Assembly: GCF_003841405.1 (NCBI RefSeq)
Contig: NZ_PXYA01000001.1
Coordinates: 496,001 to 560,000 of the forward strand
Length of the DNA stretch: 64,000 nucleotides
From: Tetragenococcus halophilus subsp. halophilus DSM 20339
GTDB taxonomy: Bacteria; Bacillota; Bacilli; Lactobacillales; Enterococcaceae
Direction: 5' to 3'
In this document: one piece after another, positions 32,762 through 41,918 of the stretch
Position numbering within the stretch: the stretch's first letter is position 1
Layout of the letters: every line of letters begins with the position of its first letter
The notes under the pieces: generated by a model
The model's input: the letters and a program-made list of their open reading frames with translations, nothing else
Database searches by the model: none
What the model was told of the DNA's origin: nothing
Made by a program: the position numbers and the translations under genes

Positions 32762-33784
32762 TTATTCACCTCCGTAATAATACATTGGTTTAGGTGCTTC
32801 TGGTGTACCGATTCGTTCGATAACATTGAGCATACGATCTGTCTCCGTTTGCTTCATACCTTTTGCTTGAGCGATTTTAGACCCTAACCAAGTTTGGTCA
32901 AAACCAGTACTAGCAATATCGTATTCAAATACTTGCGCTTTTTCTAAGCCTTCATCCTCTCTTAAAGAAGTTAAAGCATCGTCTGGAAAACCGATCTCAT
33001 CTACTAAATCATTATCTTTAGCTTGTTGTCCATCATAAATCCTACCATCAGCAATATCACGCACTTGGTCTTCAGACATAGATCGTCCCTTAGAGACAAT
33101 TTTCACAAAGCGATCATAAGAGTTATCGACATAGCTTTGCATAACTTCTTCATCTTCTTCTGTTGGCTCTCTCATAGCCGATCCCATGTCTTTTAAAGGA
33201 CCACTTTTATAGGTTTGATCTTCGATGCCTAAATTATCCATTAACTCAGAAAAATTTACACTAGACATAATGACACCGATCGATCCGGTTAAAGTTTCAG
33301 AAGTAGCAAAAATCTTATCAGCTGAAGCAGATACATAGTAGCCTCCGCTTGCACCCATATTTTTCATACTAACATAGACGGGTGTATCAGCTGCTTGAAT
33401 CGCTCGGATCTCTTTGGCGATTTCCGCACTTTCATAGACACCGCCACCTGGTGTATTAATTTCTAGTAAAACAGCTGCTACTGTTGGATCTTCTTGTACT
33501 TCTTTTAATTGATCCATGAAAAATTGATGGTTATAACCTTCTCCTGAGAAAAAGCTATTTTCTCCAGTATCAGCAATCGTTCCATCAATAGTTAATTGAG
33601 CGATCCGCTGATCCTCTCCTCCTTCTTCCACAATTCCTTCTGTTATTTCATTTGAACCGAATAATAGCGCGTCTGCCCCGCTTAAATTTTTTTCGTCTGT
33701 ATCTTCTGTCATAAAAGATGAAACAGCTGCGAAGATAAATAAAGCTGCAGCAATAATCACCGCGACCCAACGTCTTTTATTCAT
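32762..33784 (-). CDS. sppA: Signal peptide peptidase SppA
   Basis: SppA is a membrane-bound serine protease of the S49 family that clears leftover signal peptides. The 340-residue protein has one N-terminal membrane helix (residues about 5-24), the catalytic serine in NMGASGGYYVSASADKI in part (GASGGYY) and the catalytic lysine in QTYKSGPLKDMGS. The typical GGGVYESAEIAKEI segment precedes them. It heads a likely operon with the RDD and TPR genes. The ATG follows GGGGAGGG. Confidence 0.93.
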   Translation of the reverse strand: MNKRRWVAVIIAAALFIFAAVSSFMTEDTDEKNLSGADALLFGSNEITEGIVEEGGEDQRIAQLTIDGTIADTGENSFFSGEGYNHQFFMDQLKEVQEDPTVAAVLLEINTPGGGVYESAEIAKEIRAIQAADTPVYVSMKNMGASGGYYVSASADKIFATSETLTGSIGVIMSSVNFSELMDNLGIEDQTYKSGPLKDMGSAMREPTEEDEEVMQSYVDNSYDRFVKIVSKGRSMSEDQVRDIADGRIYDGQQAKDNDLVDEIGFPDDALTSLREDEGLEKAQVFEYDIASTGFDQTWLGSKIAQAKGMKQTETDRMLNVIERIGTPEAPKPMYYYGGE

Positions 33785-33922
33785 TTATACCCTCCCCTTT
33801 TCATTTTATACAAATAAAACATTGCTCACTTTATTTTACCGAAAGTTTGCTATTTAGTATAGGAAAAAAGAAAAACTAATTTCGCTTCAATCTAGACCAA
33901 TTTATTTATTTTTGATTTTTTC

Positions 33923-33951
33923 TTGACTTAAAATCAAATTATGTATATCAT
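33923..33951 (+). promoter_or_regulatory. Promoter of glmS
   Basis: TTGACT (33923-33928), a 17-base spacer and TATCAT (33946-33951) form a sigma-A type promoter. Transcription would start about 50 bases before the ribozyme cleavage site. Confidence 0.6.
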
Positions 33952-33999
33952 TACCAATGTATTTCTAAATAACAAATAACAAGGAGGATAGCTATACCA

Positions 34000-34150
34000 T
34001 TATTTAACAGCGCCAGATCTGTTTTACAGATGACGAGGAAAAGAGCTTATCGAAATATTCGGCGGGTGGCTCTAGGGTCTGCACTCTAAAGACAAGAACA
34101 AAAACAAGCTGCAAAGTTTGTAACAAAAATTTTGTCGCGCAGTTAGAAAT
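34000..34150 (+). ncRNA. glmS ribozyme/riboswitch
   Basis: The leader of glmS contains the conserved core of the glucosamine-6-phosphate-activated ribozyme. Visible elements are the cleavage motif with AGCGCCAGA (cut expected before G34010), a P1-type hairpin ATCTG-TTTT-CAGAT directly after, TGACGAGG, TTATCGAAATATTCGGCGG, the GGCTCTAGGG stretch, and a distal hairpin pairing AGCTGC with GCAGTT. When bound to glucosamine 6-phosphate it cleaves the mRNA and so shuts off glmS. The outer boundaries are approximate. About 300 bases around it hold no protein gene. Confidence 0.93.
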
Positions 34151-34182
34151 ACGTAATGACAAAAGAAAGTAGGAATCTCATT

Positions 34183-35994
34183 ATGTGTGGAATTGTAGGA
34201 ATTGTAGGAAAGACTCATGCAGAACAAATTATCATTAATGGTTTACAACGTTTAGAATATCGCGGTTATGATTCGGCTGGTTTATTTGTATCAGATGAAA
34301 AACAGGAGCATTTGGTCAAATCTCAAGGTCGAATCAAAAATTTACAAGAAAAACTAACAAATGAAGTGAATGGGACAATAGGAATCGGCCATACACGTTG
34401 GGCAACTCACGGAAAACCTTCAGAAGAAAATGCACACCCGCATACTTCACAAAACGGTCAATTAGTCTTAGTTCATAATGGCGTTATCGAAAATTTTGCG
34501 GAACTTGCAAATGATTATCTAGCTGAAGAAAATTTTTATGGTCAAACAGACACTGAAATTGTCGTGAATTTGATTGCTTCATTTATGGAAAAAGAAAGCT
34601 TATCTACTAAAACAGCATTCCAAAAAGCGCTTAGCGTTATACATGGTTCATATGCTTTTGCTTTAGTGAATAAAGAAGAGCCCGAAACGATCTATGTTGC
34701 TAAAAATAAAAGTCCGTTGTTGATTGGTTTAGGTGAAGGTTTTAATGTGATTGCAAGTGATGCTTTAGCTGTTTTGGACCAAACGCATGAATTCGTGGAA
34801 ATCGCAGATAATGAATTGGTTACAGTTACTGCTGATGGTATTGTGATTGAAGATCAGAAGGGCGAAATCATTCAACGCGATGCTTATCAAGCCCAATTAG
34901 ATGCTTCTGACATCGAAAAAGGAACTTACCCTTTTTATATGCTAAAAGAAATTGACGAACAACCTACGGTAATGCGTAAGTTAACGCAAGAATACCGAGA
35001 TGATCAAGGAAAAGTGAACATCGATAAGGACTTGGTTGAAGAAGTTTCGGCAAGTGATCGTATTTATATTGTAGCTTGCGGAACAAGTTATAATGCTGGC
35101 TGGGCTGCTAAAAGCTTACTTGAAACAGTGACGCAAATTCCGGTTGAAGTACAACTTTCCAGTGAGTTCGGTTATAACATGCCTTTACTTTCAGAAAGAC
35201 CCTTTTTTATTTTTCTAACTCAAAGCGGGGAAACAGCAGACAGTCGACAAGTTTTAGTCCAAACCAATCGTTTAGGCTTTCCGTCATTAACAATTACCAA
35301 TGTTGCGGGTTCAACCTTATCCAGAGAAGCTAAATATACGCTGCTGCTTCATGCCGGTCCTGAAATTGCTGTGGCTTCCACAAAAGCTTATACAGCACAA
35401 ATTGCGATGTTAGCAATTTTGGCCCAAGCAGTAGGAAAGAATAAAAATAGTAAAGCAAGTACTTCATTTGATGCTTTTCATGAATTATCCATTGTTGCAA
35501 CTGCTATGGAAAGTATGGTAGATGAAAAAGACTATATCTCAAGTTTAGTCGAACATTATTTAAGTACTACCCGCAATGCTTTTTATATCGGTCGTGGAAA
35601 TGATTATTATGTGGCCTCAGAAGCTGCATTGAAACTAAAAGAAATTTCCTACGTACAAGCAGAAGGATTTGCTGCCGGGGAATTAAAACATGGAACAATT
35701 GCTTTAATTGAAGAAGCTACCCCAGTATTGGGCATTATTACCGGCCAAAACACGGGTGCCCATACACGCGGAAATTTAAAAGAAGTTGAGAGTCGTGGTG
35801 CTAATACCATTGTGATTGCCTCAGAAGAACTGGCAAGACAAGAAGACCAAATCATTTTACCTACAGTGCACCCGCTATTAACAAGCTTGGTTGCTGTTAT
35901 CCCAACACAATTAATCGCTTATTATGCTTGTCTGCAACGTGGTTATGATGTCGATAAGCCAAGAAACCTGGCTAAATCAGTGACAGTAGAATAA
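34183..35994 (+). CDS. glmS: Glutamine-fructose-6-phosphate aminotransferase (isomerizing)
   Basis: GlmS makes glucosamine 6-phosphate from fructose 6-phosphate and glutamine, the first step to UDP-N-acetylglucosamine for the cell wall. The 603-residue protein starts with CGIVGIVG, where Cys2 becomes the N-terminal nucleophile after Met removal; this fixes the ATG at 34183 rather than one 27 bases upstream. The glutaminase half has THGKPSEENAHPH and the isomerase half has two SIS domains (CGTSYNAGW, SQSGETADS, GELKHGTIAL) and the C-terminal NLAKSVTVE. A ribozyme controls it from the leader. Confidence 0.97.
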   Translation: MCGIVGIVGKTHAEQIIINGLQRLEYRGYDSAGLFVSDEKQEHLVKSQGRIKNLQEKLTNEVNGTIGIGHTRWATHGKPSEENAHPHTSQNGQLVLVHNGVIENFAELANDYLAEENFYGQTDTEIVVNLIASFMEKESLSTKTAFQKALSVIHGSYAFALVNKEEPETIYVAKNKSPLLIGLGEGFNVIASDALAVLDQTHEFVEIADNELVTVTADGIVIEDQKGEIIQRDAYQAQLDASDIEKGTYPFYMLKEIDEQPTVMRKLTQEYRDDQGKVNIDKDLVEEVSASDRIYIVACGTSYNAGWAAKSLLETVTQIPVEVQLSSEFGYNMPLLSERPFFIFLTQSGETADSRQVLVQTNRLGFPSLTITNVAGSTLSREAKYTLLLHAGPEIAVASTKAYTAQIAMLAILAQAVGKNKNSKASTSFDAFHELSIVATAMESMVDEKDYISSLVEHYLSTTRNAFYIGRGNDYYVASEAALKLKEISYVQAEGFAAGELKHGTIALIEEATPVLGIITGQNTGAHTRGNLKEVESRGANTIVIASEELARQEDQIILPTVHPLLTSLVAVIPTQLIAYYACLQRGYDVDKPRNLAKSVTVE

Positions 35995-36267
35995 AGGGTA
36001 CTACGCCTCGCTTTCGCTCGCCCTAGTACTGTTCATCAGCTACTCTCAGCTCCCTTTGGTCGTTGAATCGTAGTGATTCGAAGTAAAGGACACTACGCCT
36101 CACTTTCGCTCGCCCTAGTACTGTTCATCAGCTACTCTCAGCTCTTTTTGGTCGCTGAATCGTAGTGATTCGAAGTAAAGGACACTACGCCTCACTTTCG
36201 CTCGCCCTAGTACTGTTCATCAGCTACTCTCAGCTCCCTTTGGTCGCTGAATTGTAGTGATTCACAG
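35992..36267. repeat. Three tandem copies of a 92-base unit in the glmS 3' region
   Basis: Three head-to-tail copies occupy 35992-36083, 36084-36175 and 36176-36267, the first beginning exactly at the glmS TAA. Units share TAAAGG..ACTACGCCTC, CTTTCGCTCGCC, CTAGTACTGTTCATCAGC and GTAGTGATTC. Copies 1 and 2 differ at four or five bases; copy 3 matches copy 2 closely but diverges at its end. Each holds a small hairpin (GAATC-GTAGT-GATTC); the C-to-T change in copy 3 keeps it as a G-U pair. The 3' hairpin of units 1 and 2 (CGTAGTG with CACTACG) spans the unit junction. No reading frame of note exists. Confidence 0.9.
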
Positions 36268-36314
36268 CAAAAAAGCTTGTAACGCCTTTATTTGGTAGTT
36301 ACAAGCTTTTTTAT
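36266..36314. terminator. Bidirectional terminator between glmS and the OsmC-family gene
   Basis: A 15-bp perfect stem (AAAAAAGCTTGTAAC at 36269-36283 with GTTACAAGCTTTTTT at 36298-36312) terminates glmS and the convergent OsmC-family gene. The tandem repeat lies between the glmS stop and this hairpin, so it should be part of the glmS mRNA. Confidence 0.92.
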
Positions 36315-36351
36315 GATTCAATGATTTAAGTAAAAGAGTCTTGTCTGTATT

Positions 36352-36771
36352 TCATTCAGAATAAGGAATAACCTCATAAGAAGCATATGGATAATCTCCG
36401 ATAATTTTTGATACCGGACAACGTTTCGCTGCTGTATCTACATAACTTGTGGCTTCATCGAGATCAATTCCGTCGATAGCTGCATAGGCTTTTAATTCAA
36501 AAAAATGTTCTTTGGTATTTTGATCTTCACAATAGTCTATATGAACCTCCACTCGACTCTTTTTTTCAATTCCTTTACTCTTTAAAAGAATTTCAATGGT
36601 TGAATTAAAGCAAGTTGCCCATGAAAGTCCGATAAGTTGTTCTGGATTTGTTCCTGCTTCAGTGCTTGTTGGACTAGATGTAACAACAGCTAATTCGTGC
36701 TCACCTCTAGTGTAGGCTGTACCTTTTAAACCTTGATCGTTAACAACTTCTGTATGATAGATTTTTTTCAT
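36352..36771 (-). CDS. OsmC/Ohr-family hydroperoxide reductase
   Basis: This 139-residue protein belongs to the OsmC/Ohr thiol peroxidases, which reduce organic hydroperoxides. The two reactive cysteines are Cys54 (LSWATCFNSTIE) and Cys118 (AAKRCPVSKI), with the expected spacing. The N-terminal half matches the Ohr-like group (TNPEQLIGLSWATCF in part). It is monocistronic, with a TATAAT at 36807-36812 on its strand upstream and GGAGGCG before the ATG. Confidence 0.88.
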   Translation of the reverse strand: MKKIYHTEVVNDQGLKGTAYTRGEHELAVVTSSPTSTEAGTNPEQLIGLSWATCFNSTIEILLKSKGIEKKSRVEVHIDYCEDQNTKEHFFELKAYAAIDGIDLDEATSYVDTAAKRCPVSKIIGDYPYASYEVIPYSE

Positions 36772-36918
36772 ATAAAACGCCTCCTGTTATTGCTTTCATA
36801 AATTCATTATACGCTAGCAAGTACCTTTTTTAAATTATAAGTGAGAAAACAAGTGTATACTAAACGATTAAAAATTATGGTAAGATGGGAATAAAAGAGG
36901 AATGTAGAAAGGAATTTT

Positions 36919-37686
36919 ATGGAAACTATTACAAATTTTAGAGATTTAGGTGGTATAAAAAATCGTGAAGGTCAAGTACTAGCTGGAAAAAAGTTACTAC
37001 GTTCTGGAGAATTAAGTAAAGTCTCACCGCAAGATCAAAATGAACTAGTGGAAAACTATCGCTTGGGAAAGATCACCGATTTACGTTCAAGCCAAGAAAT
37101 TAAAGAACGTCCAGATGAACATTTTAAAAATACAGATTATGTACATATTGATATTTTTAAAAATGTTAAGGGACAAGGAACAGGACTTGATGACTTTAAA
37201 CAAATTTTTTCGCCTGATACAGCTAGAAATTATATGAAAGAAACCTACCGTACGATGGCAGTCAACCCTAGTGCGCAAGAAGGTTTTAAAAAAGTGATTG
37301 AATCAGCTTTAAGTGTTGATTCTAATAAGAGTTTTCTTTTTCATTGTTTTGCTGGAAAAGACCGCACCGGGGTTTCAGCCACTTTGCTATTAGAAATTTT
37401 AAATGTGCCTAAAGAAACGATCTACAAAGACTACCTAGCAACTAATGCTATGCGCGTACAAGAAAACGACGAAATCATTGCTAAAGCGATTAAAGAAGGC
37501 ACAGATAGTAAGACAATCGAAGCATTAAAAATCGCTTTAACCGTTGATGCTTCTTATTTGGATACTTTCTATCAAATGGTTAATGAAGAATTTGGTGGTA
37601 TAAAGAATTATTTAACAAATGAGTTAGGAATTACTTCTAACATGCAAAATGAAGTACGTTCCTTATACTTAGCAAATAGTAAATAG
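36919..37686 (+). CDS. Tyrosine-protein phosphatase, LipA-like family
   Basis: The 255-residue protein has the protein-tyrosine-phosphatase loop HCFAGKDRTG with the nucleophile Cys143 and Arg149, an N-terminal NFRDLGGI and LRSGELSK, and DLRSSQEI, a pattern shared with secreted or cytosolic phosphatases such as Listeria LipA. No signal peptide is seen here, so it is probably cytosolic. Such enzymes can also act on phosphoinositides; the substrate is unknown. A small membrane protein gene follows 23 bases later and may share the transcript. Confidence 0.87.
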   Translation: METITNFRDLGGIKNREGQVLAGKKLLRSGELSKVSPQDQNELVENYRLGKITDLRSSQEIKERPDEHFKNTDYVHIDIFKNVKGQGTGLDDFKQIFSPDTARNYMKETYRTMAVNPSAQEGFKKVIESALSVDSNKSFLFHCFAGKDRTGVSATLLLEILNVPKETIYKDYLATNAMRVQENDEIIAKAIKEGTDSKTIEALKIALTVDASYLDTFYQMVNEEFGGIKNYLTNELGITSNMQNEVRSLYLANSK

Positions 37687-37709
37687 CGTGATATTGGAGG
37701 AATGCTAAG

Positions 37710-37895
37710 TTGACAGTCAAACGCTTTGTCCAACTATTTATTTGTTATTTTGTATCTATTACTATAGCGATGTTAGTTACTAAATTATTTTCAATCACTA
37801 ATACCTGGTTAGCTATAATTTTAGTTGCAGTTATTGGTTATGTTGTTTTAATTATTCCCTTAACCATACTGACACTTTCAAAACAAAAGAAATAA
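37710..37895 (+). CDS. Small two-helix membrane protein
   Basis: A TTG start 9 bases after GGAGG opens a 61-codon frame. The protein is hydrophobic, with two membrane helices (residues about 6-26 and 30-54) joined by a short turn and a Lys-rich end (TLSKQKK), so the C-terminus is likely in the cytoplasm. I do not recognise a family. The ribosome site, the membrane-protein composition and the terminator right at its stop codon support a real gene. Confidence 0.7.
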   Translation: MTVKRFVQLFICYFVSITIAMLVTKLFSITNTWLAIILVAVIGYVVLIIPLTILTLSKQKK

Positions 37896-37929
37896 AAACG
37901 ACTGTTTTTTGTGAACAGTCGTTTTTTTG
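37893..37929. terminator. Bidirectional terminator
   Basis: A 12-bp stem (AAAACGACTGTT with AACAGTCGTTTT, 7-base loop) begins at the stop codon of the small membrane protein and ends in seven Ts. It serves the convergent amidohydrolase gene as well. Confidence 0.9.
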
Positions 37930-37941
37930 CTTTTATTTAAA

Positions 37942-39138
37942 TTATAAAGAAAATACAGCATTGCCTTTATAATAGCTTGTACAGACAGTTGACTTTCGTG
38001 CAACAAATTCAGCACTGCATGAACTATCAGCTAGTATAAATGTAGCCTCATCGCCTTCTTTGAGCCACAAATTCTCTCCTACTGTCTTTTTACCTGTGAC
38101 CAGTTCCATACAATCTGTCAAACCATCTTGGGTTGTTATACCGAAAATTTCAGCGTATCGATTTAATTTCTCAAGTATATTGCCATCGCCAAAAGGTGAC
38201 CATGAATCATAAACATTATCACAACCCAAAGAAACATCCACCCCATAGCGACGCAATTCTTCCAAGGGTGGAATCACGCCATCAAGAGGCACACTTGAAA
38301 TAATAGAAATTTGTTGATCTGCTAATTCTTGGAAAAATTCTTTACGTTCATCTCCCCTAAAATCATTTAAACCAAAAGCATGACTCACGGTTACTTTATT
38401 TTGCCAATTACTTTCTTTTGTCAATTTTAATAATTCATAAAATGTTTTCTTGCCTTCTTCTGCCCGTTCGTGTACGTGAATATCGATAGGTACATTAAAC
38501 TTTGTCGCTAAATCAAAGGTATAGTATAAAGATTTTTCTGTATTTTTATCCAGTACAGTCGGATCCACTCCCCCGATAAGATCTGCACCGTTTGCTAAGG
38601 CTGTTTGGACATCTTTGTAGGCGTTAGATAAAAGCATACCGTGTTGAGGAAAAGCAACTAATTGATAAGCAAATTTTTCTTGATACGCTTTTAAAGCCTC
38701 TATAGTTTGCTGTAAGAACTTCTGCCCCACTTTTGGATGAACATCTATATGTGAACGAAAAAAACTAACACCATGCTGCATTTCTCTATCAATTAAATGC
38801 TTCATACGTTCAGAAAGCGGGAGCTCTAAGGTGTTTAGTTCTGGAATTTCTTTTGTGAATCGCTCAATAATTGAGTTAGCAGGTGTAATTGGCTGCCAGT
38901 TCGTACCCAACTTGGTTTTATCAAAATGACAATGCATTTCTCGGATACCAGGTAAAAGCAAATACTTGCGACCATCAATCTTTTCATAGCCATCTTCTAC
39001 TTGCTTGTGATTTTGAATTTTACTTACCTTACCATTTTCGATGAATAAATCGACTAACTGTGTGTTAGTTCCTGAAACAAATTCCCCTTCTTTTGCATAA
39101 GATGTTTCAATTTTGACATTTTGTAACCACTTTCCCAT
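37942..39138 (-). CDS. Amidohydrolase-family protein, cytosine deaminase-like
   Basis: The 398-residue protein fits the cytosine deaminase/CodA-like branch of the amidohydrolases. The metal site reads MHCHFDK near residue 70, with SHIDVHP, DIHVHERAEEG, TVSHAFGL and the metal-bound aspartate in LGCDNVYDSWSPFGDGN in part. Members hydrolyse cytosine, isocytosine-type or other cyclic amides, so the substrate is uncertain. It lies 13 bases downstream of thrC on the same strand and is likely co-transcribed. The ATG follows AGAAGGAG. Confidence 0.85.
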   Translation of the reverse strand: MGKWLQNVKIETSYAKEGEFVSGTNTQLVDLFIENGKVSKIQNHKQVEDGYEKIDGRKYLLLPGIREMHCHFDKTKLGTNWQPITPANSIIERFTKEIPELNTLELPLSERMKHLIDREMQHGVSFFRSHIDVHPKVGQKFLQQTIEALKAYQEKFAYQLVAFPQHGMLLSNAYKDVQTALANGADLIGGVDPTVLDKNTEKSLYYTFDLATKFNVPIDIHVHERAEEGKKTFYELLKLTKESNWQNKVTVSHAFGLNDFRGDERKEFFQELADQQISIISSVPLDGVIPPLEELRRYGVDVSLGCDNVYDSWSPFGDGNILEKLNRYAEIFGITTQDGLTDCMELVTGKKTVGENLWLKEGDEATFILADSSCSAEFVARKSTVCTSYYKGNAVFSL

Positions 39139-39151
39139 GACAAACTCCTTC

Positions 39152-40633
39152 TTATTTTAAATTCAATACTTTTTCTACATAATGTGTCATTTCTTCAGCA
39201 GAAATTTTATCATTATGTTTAATTTCTGCATTTTCTAATTCCTCTATAGCCGCAGGAACAGGAATTTCAGCAAATGTTTCCAGCTTATTGAGCGCCGCTA
39301 TTCCTTCTGCTTTTTCACCCTCATTATTGATCGCTTGAAGTACAGCTTGAGGAAACTTGTAAGGGCTAGCCGTTGAAAGAATAATAGTTGGTAACATTTT
39401 TTCTTCATACTTATTCGCCACACAAGTTGCCACAGCTGTGTGCGGATCGATGACATAGTTTTCTTTTTCATAAACTTCACGGATTGTTTGCTCAGTTTCT
39501 TTTTCAGAAGCAAAATCAGCAAAAAAGTCGGATAAAGCACTTTTCATCTCTGCTGTAATCTTATAATTCCCCCTCTTATTTAAGTCATCCATCAGTTGTT
39601 TTGTTTTTACAGTGTCTTCTTTTGTTAGATAAAACAATAAACGTTCTAGGTTACTAGAAACTAAAATATCCATTGATGGAGAAGATGTAACATAAAAAGG
39701 ACGATTACGATCATAATTACCAGTTTGGAAAAATTCCGTTAACACATTATTTTGATTAGATGCACAAATTAACCGACGAATCGGAAGGCCTATTTTTTTT
39801 GCATAAAAACCAGCCAAAATATCTCCAAAATTTCCTGTCGGAACTGAAAAGTTGACCTCTTCTCCACTTTCTATTTGTCCCGATTTTACTAATCGCGTAT
39901 ACGCATAAACATAATAAACAATCTGTGGAACCAACCGTCCAATATTAATAGAATTTGCTGAAGAGAATACTTTATTATTGTCTGCCATTTTACTACGTAA
40001 ATTCTCATCATTAAAAAGTTCTTTTACTTTCCTTTGTGCGTCATCAAAGTTCCCTTTAATTGCAGTAACAAAGGTATTCTCACCTTTTTGTGTAATCATT
40101 TGCTTTTTTTGTATGGGACTAACGCCACTTTCCGGATAAAAAACGATAATTCTAGTATTTTTGACATCAGCAAATCCTTCCATAGCCGATTTTCCAGTAT
40201 CGCCAGAAGTCGCTGTAAGAATAACGATTTCTTTAGCCATATTATTTTTCTGTGCTGCTTTTTTCATTAAGTGCGGCAAGATGGATAGAGCGATGTCTTT
40301 AAAGGCTAAGGTTGGACCATGAAACAATTCTAAATAATACTGATCACCTACTTTTACTAAAGGGGTAATTTCTTGATTATCAAATTTTTGATCATAAGCC
40401 TTATTAATACATTCGTATAATTCCTCTTGAGTGAAATCAGGTAAAAATAGTTGCATAATCAAAGCCGCAATTTCTTGATAGCTTTGATTAGCTAAATGTT
40501 TAAAATCTAAATCAGTTTCAGGGATTTCTGTAGGGACATATAATCCGCCGTCTACAGCCAATCCTTGTAAAATCGCTTGCGAAGCTGAAACGACATTCTC
40601 AGAATCTCTGGTGCTTTTATAAAATAAAGTCAT
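39152..40633 (-). CDS. thrC: Threonine synthase
   Basis: ThrC makes L-threonine from O-phospho-L-homoserine. The 493-residue PLP enzyme has the Schiff-base lysine in GPTLAFKDIALS, the phosphate-binding LTATSGDTGKSAMEGF, and SVPTGNFGDILAGFYAKKIGLPI in part, all typical of the long (class II) threonine synthases. Other threonine pathway genes are not adjacent. A TGG-extended TATATT at 40665-40670 is a likely -10. No T-box is visible in the short leader. Confidence 0.95.
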   Translation of the reverse strand: MTLFYKSTRDSENVVSASQAILQGLAVDGGLYVPTEIPETDLDFKHLANQSYQEIAALIMQLFLPDFTQEELYECINKAYDQKFDNQEITPLVKVGDQYYLELFHGPTLAFKDIALSILPHLMKKAAQKNNMAKEIVILTATSGDTGKSAMEGFADVKNTRIIVFYPESGVSPIQKKQMITQKGENTFVTAIKGNFDDAQRKVKELFNDENLRSKMADNNKVFSSANSINIGRLVPQIVYYVYAYTRLVKSGQIESGEEVNFSVPTGNFGDILAGFYAKKIGLPIRRLICASNQNNVLTEFFQTGNYDRNRPFYVTSSPSMDILVSSNLERLLFYLTKEDTVKTKQLMDDLNKRGNYKITAEMKSALSDFFADFASEKETEQTIREVYEKENYVIDPHTAVATCVANKYEEKMLPTIILSTASPYKFPQAVLQAINNEGEKAEGIAALNKLETFAEIPVPAAIEELENAEIKHNDKISAEEMTHYVEKVLNLK

Positions 40634-40720
40634 TGACGATCTCCTCTATTTTTTATTTCCTTTTAATATACCACAAAGCAGGCGTATTAAACATATGTAT
40701 TCTTATTTTTTAACTTATGG

Positions 40721-40726
40721 TATAGT
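40721..40726 (+). promoter_or_regulatory. Extended -10 for queG
   Basis: TATAGT preceded by TGG makes an extended -10 about 30 bases upstream of the queG start. It lies back to back with the thrC promoter. Confidence 0.5.
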
Positions 40727-40754
40727 AGAAAAAAATGCTTAGGAAGTGAAAAGC

Positions 40755-41915
40755 ATGCCAAGTTTGAAAGAAAAAATTATTGCAGAAAGTAAAAATTTAG
40801 GAATTGATAAGATCGGTTTTACAACTGCTGAACCCTTTGATGAATTAAAAGAGTCTTTGATTGCACAAAAAGCAGCTGGACATACTTCTGGCTTTGAACA
40901 TAAAAATATTGATGAACGTCTTTATCCTGAATTAACTTTTGAAAATCCGCAAAGTATCATCGCGATTGCTCTAGCTTACCCAACAAAAATTCATGAAAAA
41001 GTACCTAGAGATGAGAAACGGGGACAAATGGCCCGTGCTTCTTGGGGGATCGATTATCATGATATCTTAAAGAACCGTCTAACAAAACTTATTGCTTTTA
41101 TTCAAAAAGAAGCTGCTAATACGCAAGACGCCGAAAATTGGCGTTTTTTGCCACAAGTTGATACCGGAGAACTCGTGGATGTGGCTGTCGCCCAACGAGC
41201 AGGCTTAGGCTTTATCGGTCGAAACGGTTTATTGATTACAGAAGAATACGGTTCTTTTGTTTATTTAGGAGAAATTATAACAAATATTCAATTTGAACCT
41301 GATGAGCCCGGAACTTTTGGTTGTGGTGAATGTAGGCGTTGTATCACCCACTGTCCTACCGGTGCTTTATTAGGCGATGGAAAAATGAATGCGCAAAAAT
41401 GTCTTTCTTATCAAACGCAGACAAAAACGATGATGCCAAAAAAATATCGCAAACAGATTCATAATGTTATCTATGGCTGTGATATTTGTCAGCTAGTTTG
41501 CCCTTATAATCAAGGAAAAGATTTTCACTTTCATAAGGAAATGGAACCTTCTATTGATGAAATGAGACCTAAATTAGCCCCTTTACTATCAGTTTCAAAT
41601 CGAGAATTTAAAGAACAATTTGGACATCTAGCGGGAACTTGGCGAGGAAAAAAACCACTACAAAGAAATGCCCTGATTGCCTTAGCTAACTTAGGGGGAA
41701 GACAAAGTCTAGTCAAAATATGTCAATGTCTTGAAGACGTTCGACCCGTCATTCGCGGTACAGCTGTTTGGGCAATCGGAGAACTAACGAAAAGACAACC
41801 CGAGCAAGCAATTGACTTGCTTTACGAACTAGAAGAAAAAGAAACAGATGGAGAAGTTTTAAATGAATTAGAAGAAACCTTAATAATGTTAGAAGAACGT
41901 AAAAAGAAGGCTTAG
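40755..41915 (+). CDS. queG: Epoxyqueuosine reductase
   Basis: QueG reduces epoxyqueuosine to queuosine in the wobble base of certain tRNAs, using cobalamin and two 4Fe-4S clusters. The 386-residue protein has the cobalamin-binding N-terminal domain (about 1-170, [23 protein letters not shown] in part), the cluster motifs [12 protein letters not shown] and [12 protein letters not shown], and a C-terminal HEAT-like tail. I start at the ATG at 40755, as a GTG 9 bases upstream sits against the AGGAAG site. The convergent neighbour is an ECF-type S component. Confidence 0.95.
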   Translation: MPSLKEKIIAESKNLGIDKIGFTTAEPFDELKESLIAQKAAGHTSGFEHKNIDERLYPELTFENPQSIIAIALAYPTKIHEKVPRDEKRGQMARASWGIDYHDILKNRLTKLIAFIQKEAANTQDAENWRFLPQVDTGELVDVAVAQRAGLGFIGRNGLLITEEYGSFVYLGEIITNIQFEPDEPGTFGCGECRRCITHCPTGALLGDGKMNAQKCLSYQTQTKTMMPKKYRKQIHNVIYGCDICQLVCPYNQGKDFHFHKEMEPSIDEMRPKLAPLLSVSNREFKEQFGHLAGTWRGKKPLQRNALIALANLGGRQSLVKICQCLEDVRPVIRGTAVWAIGELTKRQPEQAIDLLYELEEKETDGEVLNELEETLIMLEERKKKA

Positions 41916-41918
41916 TAA

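Noticed and set aside
35992-36267. CRISPR array
   Set aside because: The repeat is 92 bases long with no unique spacers between copies, there are only three copies and no cas genes nearby.
40634-40754. T-box leader for thrC
   Set aside because: The thrC leader is too short, with no specifier loop, T-box sequence or terminator.
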